Notes: a model not told the origin generated them from the sequence alone. A stretch of 64,000 nt of DNA from Pholis gunnellus (GCA_910591455.2 OU342806.1:26727017-26791016), one strand, 5' to 3'; shown: positions 20,139 to 33,310, numbered from the stretch's first letter. Program-made: numbers and translations.

Positions 20139-20944
20139 TTTTCTACCAGCTGCTAGTAAGACAACAGCCATTTAACACAGAGATGATGCATATTGAGCTT
20201 GTTCCTATTATCAGAGACAGCTTCACATTGAGGATATGATCACCTACCTCAGCATCCATGAATGTGCTTGAAAGGCTTCACATCACAATGGAAAATTCAT
20301 CACGACCAAGACACAATTATTTGTCCATGAAATGCGATAATCCTACCACACGTTGACACGTTGGTTTAGGAAGCTATGGAGAAGGACTTCTGGACGGTCT
20401 CAACAAAGTTCTGGAAAAAACAATAAGACTACTCAGGAGCAGCACACAAGGGGCAGTTTTCAGTCAAGTGTGAAGCGGTTGGGAGGGGAGTCGGCACCTA
20501 CAAGGGAGGAGAACTGCTGTCCCTGATGGGGATATTGTCAAATGGTGGAACGAGCCCTTTGAGGAACTCCGAATCCCGACCAACACAATTCGAGTTGCAG
20601 CTGGGGGACCTCAGAACTGCTTCTCTGCTCTTTGCAGATTATGTTGATCTATTGGCTTCATCAGGCCGGCTTCATCAGGCAGGACTACAGTTAGCACCTA
20701 CAATTATCAAGCCGTGGTTCTCAACCAGAAAGTGGAGGATTCCTCAGCCCTGTGTGGGAGTGAGTGGCTGCCCCAAATGACAGAGTTCAAGTATCTCTGA
20801 GAGAAAACATTATTCACATAGTGCTTCTTTTCATCCAGTTTCCTAGGAACGCAGCTCAGAAGACTTTGATTGTGTGGAGGGAAAGCTAACCCTGGGGCAC
20901 TAAGTAGAGTTTTATTGTGTCGAGTAAGCAGAGACAAAGAATAG

Positions 20945-21017
20945 TGTTTCCGCCCAGTTTCGAACGGGGGACCTTTCGCGTGTGAAGCGAACGTGATAAC
21001 CACTACACTACGGAAAC
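20945..21017 (-). tRNA. tRNA-Val-CAC: tRNA-Val(CAC), copy 12
   Basis: Type sequence. Confidence 0.93.
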
Positions 21018-21256
21018 CACCGAAAACCACTTTTACGCACGTGCCCAGGCTCAATGCACTATTCACACTTGACTGCAAACATTTCAGATGCCAGACGACA
21101 TGATTTCCGAATGGATTCAGTAACAGCTGCTGTGTCATTGAGTGACAGTAAATGTCTACTACACTTAAAGCCTCCCCTGTATAGCTCTAAGAATTCCCTT
21201 TAAAGGCCAGAACAGCGCCACTTTTTTTTTACTAGCCAAAGATACTGCTAGAGCAG

Positions 21257-21328
21257 TCCTCGTTAGTATAGTGGACAGTATCTCTGCTTGTCACGCAGAA
21301 GACCAGGGTTCGATTCCCTGACGGGGAG
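21257..21328 (+). tRNA. tRNA-Asp-GTC: tRNA-Asp(GTC), copy 12
   Basis: Type sequence. Confidence 0.95.
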
Positions 21329-22134
21329 TTTTCTACCAGCTGCTAGTAAGACAACAGCCATTTAACACAGAGATGATGCATATTGAGCTTGTTCCTATTA
21401 TCAGAGACAGCTTCACATTGAGGATATGATCACCTACCTCAGCATCCATGAATGTGCTTGAAAGGCTTCACATCACAATGGAAAATTCATCACGACCAAG
21501 ACACAATTATTTGTCCATGAAATGCGATAATCCTACCACACGTTGACACGTTGGTTTAGGAAGCTATGGAGAAGGACTTCTGGACGGTCTCAACAAAGTT
21601 CTGGAAAAAACAATAAGACTACTCAGGAGCAGCACACAAGGGGCAGTTTTCAGTCAAGTGTGAAGCGTTTGGGAGGGGAGTCGGCACCTACAAGGGAGGA
21701 GAACTGCTGTCCCTGATGGGGATATTGTCAAATGGTGGAACGAGCCCTTTGAGGAACTCCGAATCCCGACCAACACAATTCGAGTTGCAGCTGGGGGACC
21801 TCAGAACTGCTTCTCTGCTCTTTGCAGATTATGTTGATCTATTGGCTTCATCAGGCCGGCTTCATCAGGCAGGATTACAGTTAGCACCTACAATTATCAA
21901 GCCGTGGTTCTCAACCAGAAAGTGGAGGATTCCTCAGCCCTGGGTGGGAGTGAGTGGCTGCCCCAAATGACAGAGTTCAAGTATCTCTGAGAGAAAACAT
22001 TATTCACATAGTGCTTCTTTTCATCCAGTTTCCTAGGAATGCAGCTCAGAAGACTTTGATTGTGTGGAGGGAAAGCTAACCCTGGGGCACTAAGTAGAGT
22101 TTTATTGTGTCGAGTAAGCAGAGACAAAGAATAG

Positions 22135-22207
22135 TGTTTCCGCCCAGTTTCGAACGGGGGACCTTTCGCGTGTGAAGCGAACGTGATAACCACTACACTA
22201 CGGAAAC
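22135..22207 (-). tRNA. tRNA-Val-CAC: tRNA-Val(CAC), copy 13
   Basis: Type sequence. Confidence 0.93.
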
Positions 22208-22447
22208 CACTGAAAACCACTTTTACGCACGTGCCCAGGCTCAATGCACTATTCACACTTGATTGCAAACATTTCAGATGCCAGACGACATGATTTCCGA
22301 ATGGATTCAGTCACAGCTGCTGTGTCATTGAGTGACAGTAAATGTCTACTACACTTAAAGCCTCCCCTGTATAGCTCTAAGAATTCCCTTTAAAGGCCAG
22401 AACAGCGCCACTTTCTTTTTTACTAGCCAAAGACACTCTTAGAGCAG

Positions 22448-22519
22448 TCCTCGTTAGTATAGTGGACAGTATCTCTGCTTGTCACGCAGAAGACCAGGGT
22501 TCGATTCCCTGACGGGGAG
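22448..22519 (+). tRNA. tRNA-Asp-GTC: tRNA-Asp(GTC), copy 13
   Basis: Type sequence. The upstream poly-T is interrupted by C, and the flank reads actcttagag. Confidence 0.95.
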
Positions 22520-23326
22520 TTTTCTACCAGCTGCTAGTAAGACAACAGCCATTTAACACAGAGATGATGCATATTGAGCTTGTTCCTATTATCAGAGACA
22601 GCTTCACATTGAGGATATGATCACCTACCTCAGCATCCATGAATGTGCTTGAAAGGTTTCACATCACAATGGAAAATTCATCACGACCAAGACACAATTA
22701 TTTGTCCATGAAATGCGATAATCCTACCACACGTTGACACGTTGGTTTAGGAAGCTATGGAGAAGGACTTCTGGACGGTCTCAACAAAGTTCTGGAAAAA
22801 ACAATAAGACTACTCAGGAGCAGCACACAAGGGGCAGTTTTCAGTCAAGTGTGAAGCGGTTGGGAGGGGAGTCGGCACCTACAAGGGAGGAGAACTGCTG
22901 TCCCTGATGGGGATATTGTCAAATGGTGGAACGAGCCCTTTGAGGAACTCCGAATCCCGACCAACACAATTCGAGTTGCAGCTGGGGGACCTCAGAACTG
23001 CTTCTCTGCTCTTTGCAGATTATGTTGATCTATTGGCTTCATCAGGCCGGCTTCATCAGGCAGGATTACAGTTAGCACCTACAATTATCAAGCCGTGGTT
23101 CTCAACCAGAAAGTGGAGGATTCCTCAGCCCTGGGTGGGAGTGAGTGGCTGCCCCAAATGACAGAGTTCAAGTATCTCTGAGAGAAAACATTATTCACAT
23201 AGTGCTTCTTTTCATCCAGTTTCCTAGGAATGCAGCTCAGAAGACTTTGATTTGTGTGGAGGGAAAGCTAACCCTGGGGCACTAAGTAGAGTTTTATTGT
23301 GTCGAGTAAGCAGAGACAAAGAATAG

Positions 23327-23399
23327 TGTTTCCGCCCAGTATCGAACGGGGGACCTTTCGCATGTGAAGCGAACGTGATAACCACTACACTACGGAAAC
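23327..23399 (-). tRNA. tRNA-Val-CAC: tRNA-Val(CAC), copy 14, T-loop variant
   Basis: T-loop TTCGATA instead of TTCGAAA, and anticodon loop TTCACAT. The same pair of changes recurs in copy 16. Confidence 0.88.
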
Positions 23400-23638
23400 C
23401 ACCGAAAACCACTTTTACGCACGTGCCCAGGCTCAATGCACTATTCACACTTGATTGCAAACATTTCAGATGCCAGACGACATGATTTCCGAATGGATTC
23501 AGTCACAGCTGCTGTGTCATTGAGTGACAGTAAATGTCTACTACACTTAAAGCCTCCCCTGTATAGCTCTAAGAATTCCCTTTAAAGGCCAGAACAGCGC
23601 CACTTTTTTTTTACTAGCCAAAGATACTGCTAGAGCAG

Positions 23639-23710
23639 TCCTCGTTAGTATAGTGGACAGTATCTCTGCTTGTCACGCAGAAGACCAGGGTTCGATTCCC
23701 TGACGGGGAG
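23639..23710 (+). tRNA. tRNA-Asp-GTC: tRNA-Asp(GTC), copy 14
   Basis: Type sequence. Confidence 0.95.
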
Positions 23711-24508
23711 TTTTCTACCAGCTGCCAGTAAGACAACAGCCATTTAACACAGAGATGATGCATATTGAGCTTGTTCCTATTATCAGAGACATTGAGGATA
23801 TGATCACCTACCTCAGCATCCATGAATGTGCTTGAAAGGTTTCACATCACAATGGAAAATTCATCACGACCAAGACACAATTATTTGTCCATGAAATGCG
23901 ATAATCCTACCACACGTTGACACGTTGGTTTAGGAAGCTATGGAGAAGGACTTCTGGACGGTCTCAACAAAGTTCTGGAAAAAACAATAAGACTACTCAG
24001 GAGCAGCACACAAGGGGCAGTTTTCAGTCAAGTGTGAAGCGGTTGGGAGGGGAGTCGGCACCTACAAGGGAGGAGAACTGCTGTCCCTGATGGGGATATT
24101 GTCAAATGGTGGAACGAGCCCTTTGAGGAACTCCGAATCCCGACCAGCACAATTCGAGTTGCAGCTGGGGGACCTCAGAACTGCTTCTCTGCTCTTTGCA
24201 GATGATGTTGATCTATTGGCTTCATCAGGCCGGCTTCATCAGGCAGGATTACAGTTAGCACCTACAATTATCAAGCCGTGGTTCTCAACCAGAAAGTGGA
24301 GGATTCCTCAGCCCTGGGTGGGAGTGAGTGGCTGCCCCAAATGACAGAGTTCAAGTATCTCTGAGAGAAAACACTATTCACATAGTGCTTCTTTTCATCC
24401 AGTTTCCTAGGAATGCAGCTCAGAAGACTTTGATTGTGTGGAGGGAAAGCTAACCCTGGGGCACTAAGTAGAGTTTTATTGTGTCGAGTAAGCAGAGACA
24501 AAGAATAG

Positions 24509-24581
24509 TGTTTCCGCCCAGTTTCGAACGGGGGACCTTTCGCGTGTGAAGCGAACGTGATAACCACTACACTACGGAAAC
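24509..24581 (-). tRNA. tRNA-Val-CAC: tRNA-Val(CAC), copy 15
   Basis: Type sequence. Confidence 0.93.
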
Positions 24582-24821
24582 CACTGAAAACCACTTTTAC
24601 GCACGTGCCCAGGCTCAATGCACTATTCACACTTGACTGCAAACATTTCAGATGCCAGACGACATGATTTCCGAATGGATTCAGTAACAGCTGCTGTGTC
24701 ATTGAGTGACAGTAAATGTCTACTACACTTAAAGCCTCCCCTGTATAGCTCTAAGAATTCCCTTTAAAGGCCAGAACAGCGCCACTTTCTTTTTTACTAG
24801 CCAAAGATACTCTTAGAGCAG

Positions 24822-24893
24822 TCCTCGTTAGTATAGTGGACAGTATCTCTGCTTGTCACGCAGAAGACCAGGGTTCGATTCCCTGACGGGGAG
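24822..24893 (+). tRNA. tRNA-Asp-GTC: tRNA-Asp(GTC), copy 15
   Basis: Type sequence, with the C-interrupted poly-T upstream. Confidence 0.95.
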
Positions 24894-25700
24894 TTTTCTA
24901 CCAGCTGCTAGTAAGACAACAGCCATTTAACACAGAGATGATGCATATTGAGCTTGTTCCTATTATCAGAGACAGCTTCACATTGAGGATATGATCACCT
25001 ACCTCAGCATCCATGAATGTGCTTGAAAGGTTTCACATCACAATGGAAAATTCATCACGACCAAGACACAATTATTTGTCCATGAAATGCGATAATCCTA
25101 CCACACGTTGACACGTTGGTTTAGGAAGCTATGGAGAAGGACTTCTGGACGGTCTCAACAAAGTTCTGGAAAAAACAATAAGACTACTCAGGAGCAGCAC
25201 ACAAGGGGCAGTTTTCAGTCAAGTGTGAAGCGGTTGGGAGGGGAGTCGGCACCTACAAGGGAGGAGAACTGCTGTCCCTGATGGGGATATTGTCAAATGG
25301 TGGAACGAGCCCTTTGAGGAACTCCGAATCCCGACCAACACAATTCGAGTTGCAGCTGGGGGACCTCAGAACTGCTTCTCTGCTCTTTGCAGATTATGTT
25401 GATCTATTGGCTTCATCAGGCCGGCTTCATCAGGCAGGATTACAGTTAGCACCTACAATTATCAAGCCGTGGTTCTCAACCAGAAAGTGGAGGATTCCTC
25501 AGCCCTGGGTGGGAGTGAGTGGCTGCCCCAAATGACAGAGTTCAAGTATCTCTGAGAGAAAACATTATTCACATAGTGCTTCTTTTCATCCAGTTTCCTA
25601 GGAATGCAGCTCAGAAGACTTTGATTTGTGTGGAGGGAAAGCTAACCCTGGGGCACTAAGTAGAGTTTTATTGTGTCGAGTAAGCAGAGACAAAGAATAG

Positions 25701-25773
25701 TGTTTCCGCCCAGTATCGAACGGGGGACCTTTCGCATGTGAAGCGAACGTGATAACCACTACACTACGGAAAC
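25701..25773 (-). tRNA. tRNA-Val-CAC: tRNA-Val(CAC), copy 16, T-loop variant
   Basis: Same T-loop and anticodon-loop changes as copy 14. The two are 2374 bp apart. Confidence 0.88.
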
Positions 25774-26012
25774 CACCGAAAACCACTTTTACGCACGTGC
25801 CCAGGCTCAATGCACTATTCACACTTGATTGCAAACATTTCAGATGCCAGACGACATGATTTCCGAATGGATTCAGTCACAGCTGCTGTGTCATTGAGTG
25901 ACAGTAAATGTCTACTACACTTAAAGCCTCCCCTGTATAGCTCTAAGAATTCCCTTTAAAGGCCAGAACAGCGCCACTTTTTTTTTACTAGCCAAAGATA
26001 CTGCTAGAGCAG

Positions 26013-26084
26013 TCCTCGTTAGTATAGTGGACAGTATCTCTGCTTGTCACGCAGAAGACCAGGGTTCGATTCCCTGACGGGGAG
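26013..26084 (+). tRNA. tRNA-Asp-GTC: tRNA-Asp(GTC), copy 16
   Basis: Type sequence. Confidence 0.95.
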
Positions 26085-26882
26085 TTTTCTACCAGCTGCC
26101 AGTAAGACAACAGCCATTTAACACAGAGATGATGCATATTGAGCTTGTTCCTATTATCAGAGACATTGAGGATATGATCACCTACCTCAGCATCCATGAA
26201 TGTGCTTGAAAGGTTTCACATCACAATGGAAAATTCATCACGACCAAGACACAATTATTTGTCCATGAAATGCGATAATCCTACCACACGTTGACACGTT
26301 GGTTTAGGAAGCTATGGAGAAGGACTTCTGGACGGTCTCAACAAAGTTCTGGAAAAAACAATAAGACTACTCAGGAGCAGCACACAAGGGGCAGTTTTCA
26401 GTCAAGTGTGAAGCGGTTGGGAGGGGAGTCGGCACCTACAAGGGAGGAGAACTGCTGTCCCTGATGGGGATATTGTCAAATGGTGGAACGAGCCCTTTGA
26501 GGAACTCCGAATCCCGACCAACACAATTCGAGTTGCAGCTGGGGGACCTCAGAACTGCTTCTCTGCTCTTTGCAGATTATGTTGATCTATTGGCTTCATC
26601 AGGCCGGCTTCATCAGGCAGGATTACAGTTAGCACCTACAATTATCAAGCCGTGGTTCTCAACCAGAAAGTGGAGGATTCCTCAGCCCTGGGTGGGAGTG
26701 AGTGGCTGCCCCAAATGACAGAGTTCAAGAATCTCTGAGAGAAAACATTATTCACATAGTGCTTCTTTTCATCCAGTTTCCTAGGAATGCAGCTCAGAAG
26801 ACTTTGATTGTGTGGAGGGAAAGCTAACCCTGGGGCACTAAGTAGAGTTTTATTGTGTCGAGTAAGCAGAGACAAAGAATAG

Positions 26883-26955
26883 TGTTTCCGCCCAGTTTCG
26901 AACGGGGGACCTTTCGCGTGTGAAGCGAACGTGATAACCACTACACTACGGAAAC
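26883..26955 (-). tRNA. tRNA-Val-CAC: tRNA-Val(CAC), copy 17
   Basis: Type sequence. Confidence 0.93.
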
Positions 26956-27194
26956 CACTGAAAACCACTTTTACGCACGTGCCCAGGCTCAATGCACTAT
27001 TCACACTTGACTGCAAACATTTCAGATGCCAGACGACATGATTTCCGAATGGATTCAGTAACAGCTGCTGTGTCATTGAGTGACAGTAAATGTCTACTAC
27101 ACTTAAAGCCTCCCCTGTATAGCTCTAAGAATTCCCTTTAAAGGCCAGAACAGCGCCACTTTTTTTTTACTAGCCAAAGATACTGCTAGAGCAG

Positions 27195-27266
27195 TCCTCG
27201 TTAGTATAGTGGACAGTATCTCTGCTTGTCACGCAGAAGACCAGGGTTCGATTCCCTGACGGGGAG
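27195..27266 (+). tRNA. tRNA-Asp-GTC: tRNA-Asp(GTC), copy 17
   Basis: Type sequence. Confidence 0.95.
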
Positions 27267-27646
27267 TTTTCTACCAGCTGCTAGTAAGACAACAGCCATT
27301 TAACACAGAGATGATGCATATTGAGCTTGTTCCTATTATCAGAGACAGCTTCACATTGAGGATATGATCACCTACCTCATAAATGTGCTTGAAAGGTTTC
27401 ACATCACAATGGAAAATTCATCACGACCAAGACACAATTATTTGTCCATGAAATGCGATAATCCTACCACACGTTGACACGTTGGTTTAGGAAGCTATGG
27501 AGAAGGACTTCTGGACGGTCTCAACAAAGTTCTGGAAAAAACAATAAGACTACTCAGGAGCAGCACACAAGGGGCAGTTTTCAGTCAAGTGTGAAGCGGT
27601 TGGGAGGGGAGTCGGCACCTACAAGGGAGGAGAACTGCTGTCCCTG

Positions 27647-28070
27647 ATGGGGATATTGTCAAATGGTGGAACGAGCCCTTTGAGGAACACCGAATCCCGA
27701 CCAACACAATTCGAGTTGCAGCTGGGGGACCTCAGAACTGCTTCTCTGCTCTTTGCAGATGATGTTGATCTATTGGCTTCATCAGGCCGGCTTCATCAGG
27801 CAGGATTACAGTTAGCACCTACAATTATCAAGCCGTGGTTCTCAACCAGAAAGTGGAGGATTCCTCAGCCCTGGGTGGGAGTGAGTGGCTGCCCCAAAAG
27901 ACACGTTGGTTTAGGAAGCTATGGAGAAGGACTTCTGGACGGTCTCAACAAAGTTCTGGAACAAACAATAAGACTACTCAGGAGCAGCACACAAGGGGCA
28001 GTTTTCAGTCAAGTGTGAAGCGGTTGGGAGGGGAGTCGGCACCTACAAGGGAGGAGAACTGCTGTCCCTG
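27647..28070. repeat. Short 424-bp array unit lacking both tRNA genes
   Basis: The relic runs to ctgccccaaa and then jumps to gacacgttggtttagg, the start of the next relic. This deletes Val, Asp and their spacers. The junction reads ccccaaaagacacg, and both parents carry gaca at that point. The fusion creates a longer but meaningless open frame. Confidence 0.9.
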
Positions 28071-28489
28071 ATGGGGATATTGTCAAATGGTGGAACGAGC
28101 CCTTTGAGGAACTCCGAATCCCGACCAACACAATTCGAGTTGCAGCTGGGGGACCTCAGAACTGCTTCTCTGCTCTTTGCAGATGATGTTGATCTATTGG
28201 CTTCATCAGGCCGGCTTCATCAGGCAGGATTACAGTTAGCACCTACAATTATCAAGCCGTGGTTCTCAACCAGAAAGTGGAGGATTCCTCAGCCCTGGGT
28301 GGGAGTGAGTGGCTGCCCCAAATGACAGAGTTCAAGTATCTCTGAGAGAAAACATTATTCACATAGTGCTTCTTTTCATCCACTTTCCTAGGAATGCAGC
28401 TCAGAAGACTTTGATTGTGTGGAGGGAAAGCTAACCCTGGGGCACTAAGTAGAGTTTTATTGTGTCGAGTAAGCAGAGACAAAGAATAG

Positions 28490-28562
28490 TGTTTCCGCCC
28501 AGTTTCGAACGGGGGACCTTTCGCGTGTGAAGCGAACGTGATAACCACTACACTACGGAAAC
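28490..28562 (-). tRNA. tRNA-Val-CAC: tRNA-Val(CAC), copy 18
   Basis: Type sequence. The flank reads tttacacacg instead of tttacgcacg. Confidence 0.93.
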
Positions 28563-28801
28563 CACTGAAAACCACTTTTACACACGTGCCCAGGCTCAAT
28601 GCACTATTCACACTTGACTGCAAACATTTCAGATGCCAGACGACATGATTTCCGAATGGATTCAGTCACAGCTGCTGTGTCATTGAGTGACAGTAAATGT
28701 CTACTACACTTAAAGCCTCCCCTGTATAGCTCTAAGAATTCCCTTTAAAGGCCAGAACAGCGCCACTTTTTTTTTACTAGCCAAAGATACTGCTAGAGCA
28801 G

Positions 28802-28873
28802 TCCTCGTTTGTATAGTGGACAGTATCTCTGCTTGTCACGCAGAAGACCAGGGTTCGATTCCCTGACGGGGAG
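28802..28873 (+). tRNA. tRNA-Asp-GTC: tRNA-Asp(GTC), copy 18, A-box variant
   Basis: Base 9 is A to T (TCCTCGTTTGTATAGTGG), at the edge of the A box. Confidence 0.9.
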
Positions 28874-29671
28874 TTTTCTACCAGCTGCTAGTAAGACAAC
28901 AGCCATTTAACACAGAGATGATGCATATTGAGCTTGTTCCTATTATCAGAGACATTGAGGATATGATCACCTACCTCAGCATCCATGAATGTGCTTGAAA
29001 GGCTTCACATCACAATGGAAAATTCATCACGACCAAGACACAATTGTTTGTCCATGAAATGCGATAATCCTACCACACGTTGACACGTTGGTTTAGGAAG
29101 CTATGGAGAAGGACTTCTGGACGGTCTCAACAAAGTTCTGGAAAAAACAATAAGACTACTCAGGAGCAGCACACAAGGGGCAGTTTTCAGTCAAGTGTGA
29201 AGCGGTTGGGAGGGGAGTCGGCACCTACAAGGGAGGAGAACTGCTGTCCCTGATGGGGATATTGTCAAATGGTGGAACGAGCCCTTTGAGGAACTCCGAA
29301 TCCCGACCAACACAATTCGAGTTGCAGCTGGGGGACCTCAGAACTGCTTCTCTGCTCTTTGCAGATTATGTTGATCTATTGGCTTCATCAGGCCGGCTTC
29401 ATCAGGCAGGATTACAGTTAGCACCTACAATTATCAAGCCGTGGTTCTCAACCAGAAAGTGGAGGATTCCTCAGCCCTGGGTGGGAGTGAGTGGCTGCCC
29501 CAAATGACAGAGTTCAAGTATCTCTGAGAGAAAACATTATTCACATAGTGCTTCTTTTCATCCAGTTTCCTAGGAATGCAGCTCAGAAGACTTTGATTGT
29601 GTGGAGGGAAAGCTAACCCTGGGGCACTAAGTAGAGTTTTATTGTGTCGAGTAAGCAGAGACAAAGAATAG

Positions 29672-29744
29672 TGTTTCCGCCCAGTTTCGAACGGGGGACC
29701 TTTCGCGTGTGAAGCGAACGTGATAACCACTACACTACGGAAAC
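29672..29744 (-). tRNA. tRNA-Val-CAC: tRNA-Val(CAC), copy 19
   Basis: Type sequence. Confidence 0.93.
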
Positions 29745-29983
29745 CACTGAAAACCACTTTTACGCACGTGCCCAGGCTCAATGCACTATTCACACTTGAC
29801 TGCAAACATTTCAGATGCCAGACGACATGATTTCCGAATGGATTCAGTAACAGCTGCTGTGTCATTGAGTGACAGTAAATGTCTACTACACTTAAAGCCT
29901 CCCCTGTATAGCTCTAAGAATTCCCTTTAAAGGCCAGAACAGCGCCACTTTTTTTTTACTAGCCAAAGATACTGCTAGAGCAG

Positions 29984-30055
29984 TCCTCGTTAGTATAGTG
30001 GACAGTATCTCTGCTTGTCACGCAGAAGACCAGGGTTCGATTCCCTGACGGGGAG
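29984..30055 (+). tRNA. tRNA-Asp-GTC: tRNA-Asp(GTC), copy 19, terminator lost
   Basis: The gene is intact, but the flank is TATTC instead of TTTTC, removing the TTTT stop. A readthrough precursor is expected if it is transcribed. Confidence 0.93.
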
Positions 30056-30855
30056 TATTCTACCAGCTGCTAGTAAGACAACAGCCATTTAACACAGAGA
30101 TGATGCATATTGAGCTTGTTCCTATTATCAGAGACAGCTTCACATTGAGGATATGATCACCTACCTCATAAATGTGCTTGAAAGGTTTCACATCACAATG
30201 GAAAATTCATCACGACCAAGACACAATTATTTGTCCATGAAATGCGATAATCCTACCACACGTTAACACGTTGGTTTAGGAAGCTATGGAGAAGGACTTC
30301 TGGACGGTCTCAACAAAGTTCTGGAAAAAACAATAAGACTACTCAGGAGCAGCACACAAGGGGCAGTTTTCAGTCAAGTGTGAAGCGGTTGGGAGGGGAG
30401 TCGGCACCTACAAGGGAGGAGAACTGCTGTCCCTGATGGGGATATTGTCAAATGGTGGAACGAGCCCTTTGAGGAACACCGAATCCCGACCAACACAATT
30501 CGAGTTGCAGCTGGGGGACCTCAGAACTGCTTCTCTGCTCTTTGCAGATGATGTTGATCTATTGGCTTCATCAGGCCGGCTTCATCAGGCAGGATTACAG
30601 TTAGCACCTACAATTATCAAGCCGTGGTTCTCAACCAGATAGTGGAGGATTCCTCAGCCCTGGGTGGGAGTGAGTGGCTGCCCCAAATGACAGAGTTCAA
30701 GTATCTCTGAGAGAAAACATTATTCACATAGTGCTTCTTTTCATCCAGTTTCCTAGGAACGCAGCTCAGAAGACTTTGATTTGTGTGGAGGAAAAGCTAA
30801 CCCTGGGGCACTAAGTAGAGTTTTATTGTGTCAAGTAAGCAGAGACAAAGAATAG

Positions 30856-30928
30856 TGTTTCCGCCCAGTTTCGAACGGGGGACCTTTCGCGTGTGAAGCG
30901 AACGTGATAACCACTACACTACGGAAAC
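30856..30928 (-). tRNA. tRNA-Val-CAC: tRNA-Val(CAC), copy 20
   Basis: Type sequence. Confidence 0.93.
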
Positions 30929-31168
30929 CACTGAAAACCACTTTTACGCACGTGCCCAGGCTCAATGCACTATTCACACTTGATTGCAAACATTTCAGAT
31001 GCCAGACGACATGATTTCCGAATGGATTCAGTCACAGCTGCTGTGTCATTGAGTGACAGTAAATGTCTACTACACTTAAAGCCTCCCCTGTATAGCTCTA
31101 AGAATTCCCTTTAAAGGCCAGAACAGCGCCACTTTCTTTTTTACTAGCCAAAGATACTCTTAGAGCAG

Positions 31169-31240
31169 TCCTCGTTAGTATAGTGGACAGTATCTCTGCT
31201 TGTCAAGCAGAAGACCAGGGTTCGATTCCCTGACGGGGAG
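31169..31240 (+). tRNA. tRNA-Asp-GTC: tRNA-Asp(GTC), copy 20, loop variant
   Basis: Anticodon loop TTGTCAA (base 38 C to A). The anticodon stays GTC. Shared with the copies at 38708 and 43866. Confidence 0.92.
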
Positions 31241-32046
31241 TTTTCTACCAGCTGCTAGTAAGACAACAGCCATTTAACACAGAGATGATGCATATTGAGC
31301 TTGTTCCTATTATCAGAGACAGCTTCACATTGAGGATATGATCACCTACCTCAGCATCCATGAATGTGCTTGAAAGGTTTCACATCACAATGGAAAATTC
31401 ATCACGACCAAGACACAATTATTTGTCCATGAAATGCGATAATCCTACCACACGTTGACACGTTGGTTTAGGAAGCTATGGAGAAGGACTTCTGGACGGT
31501 CTCAACAAAGTTCTGGAAAAAACAATAAGACTACTCAGGAGCAGCACACAAGGGGCAGTTTTCAGTCAAGTGTGAAGCGGTTGGGAGGGGAGTCGGCACC
31601 TACAAGGGAGGAGAACTGCTGTCCCTGATGGGGATATTGTCAAATGGTGGAACGAGCCCTTTGAGGAACTCCGAATCCCGACCAACACAATTCGAGTTGC
31701 AGCTGGGGGACCTCAGAACTGCTTCTCTGCTCTTTGCAGATGATGTTGATCTATTGGCTTCATCAGGCCGGCTTCATCAGGCAGGATTACAGTTAGCACC
31801 TACAATTATCAAGCCGTGGTTCTCAACCAGAAAGTGGAGGATTCCTCAGCCCTGGGTGGGAGTGAGTGGCTGCCCCAAATGACAGAGTTCAAGTATCTCT
31901 GAGAGAAAACACTATTCACATAGTGCTTCTTTTCATCCAGTTTCCTAGGAATGCAGCTCAGAAGACTTTGATTGTGTGGAGGGAAAGCTAACCCTGGGGC
32001 ACTAAGTAGAGTTTTATTGTGTCGAGTAAGCAGAGACAAAGAATAG

Positions 32047-32119
32047 TGTTTCCGCCCAGTTTCGAACGGGGGACCTTTCGCGTGTGAAGCGAACGTGATA
32101 ACCACTACACTACGGAAAC
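32047..32119 (-). tRNA. tRNA-Val-CAC: tRNA-Val(CAC), copy 21
   Basis: Type sequence. Confidence 0.93.
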
Positions 32120-32358
32120 CACCGAAAACCACTTTTACGCACGTGCCCAGGCTCAATGCACTATTCACACTTGATTGCAAACATTTCAGATGCCAGACGA
32201 CATGATTTCCGAATGGATTCAGTCACAGCTGCTGTGTCATTGAGTGACAGTAAATGTCTACTACACTTAAAGCCTCCCCTGTATAGCTCTAAGAATTCCC
32301 TTTAAAGGCCAGAACAGCGCCACTTTTTTTTTACTAGCCAAAGATACTGCTAGAGCAG

Positions 32359-32430
32359 TCCTCGTTAGTATAGTGGACAGTATCTCTGCTTGTCACGCAG
32401 AAGACCAGGGTTCGATTCCCTGACGGGGAG
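32359..32430 (+). tRNA. tRNA-Asp-GTC: tRNA-Asp(GTC), copy 21
   Basis: Type sequence. Confidence 0.95.
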
Positions 32431-33237
32431 TTTTCTACCAGCTGCTAGTAAGACAACAGCCATTTAACACAGAGATGATGCATATTGAGCTTGTTCCTAT
32501 TATCAGAGACAGCTTCACATTGAGGATATGATCACCTACCTCAGCATCCATGAATGTGCTTGAAAGGTTTCACATCACAATGGAAAATTCATCACGACCA
32601 AGACACAATTATTTGTCCATGAAATGCGATAATCCTACCACACGTTGACACGTTGGTTTAGGAAGCTATGGAGAAGGACTTCTGGACGGTCTCAACAAAG
32701 TTCTGGAAAAAACAATAAGACTACTCAGGAGCAGCACACAAGGGGCAGTTTTCAGTCAAGTGTGAAGCGGTTGGGAGGGGAGTCGGCACCTACAAGGGAG
32801 GAGAACTGCTGTCCCTGATGGGGATATTGTCAAATGGTGGAACGAGCCCTTTGAGGAACTCCGAATCCCGACCAACACAATTCGAGTTGCAGCTGGGGGA
32901 CCTCAGAACTGCTTCTCTGCTCTTTGCAGATTATGTTGATCTATTGGCTTCATCAGGCCGGCTTCATCAGGCAGGATTACAGTTAGCACCTACAATTATC
33001 AAGCCGTGGTTCTCAACCAGAAAGTGGAGGATTCCTCAGCCCTGGGTGGGAGTGAGTGGCTGCCCCAAATGACAGAGTTCAAGTATCTCTGAGAGAAAAC
33101 ATTATTCACATAGTGCTTCTTTTCATCCAGTTTCCTAGGAATGCAGCTCAGAAGACTTTGATTTGTGTGGAGGGAAAGCTAACCCTGGGGCACTAAGTAG
33201 AGTTTTATTGTGTCGAGTAAGCAGAGACAAAGAATAG

Positions 33238-33310
33238 TGTTTCCGCCCAGTTTCGAACGGGGGACCTTTCGCGTGTGAAGCGAACGTGATAACCACTACA
33301 CTACGGAAAC
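33238..33310 (-). tRNA. tRNA-Val-CAC: tRNA-Val(CAC), copy 22
   Basis: Type sequence. Confidence 0.93.
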
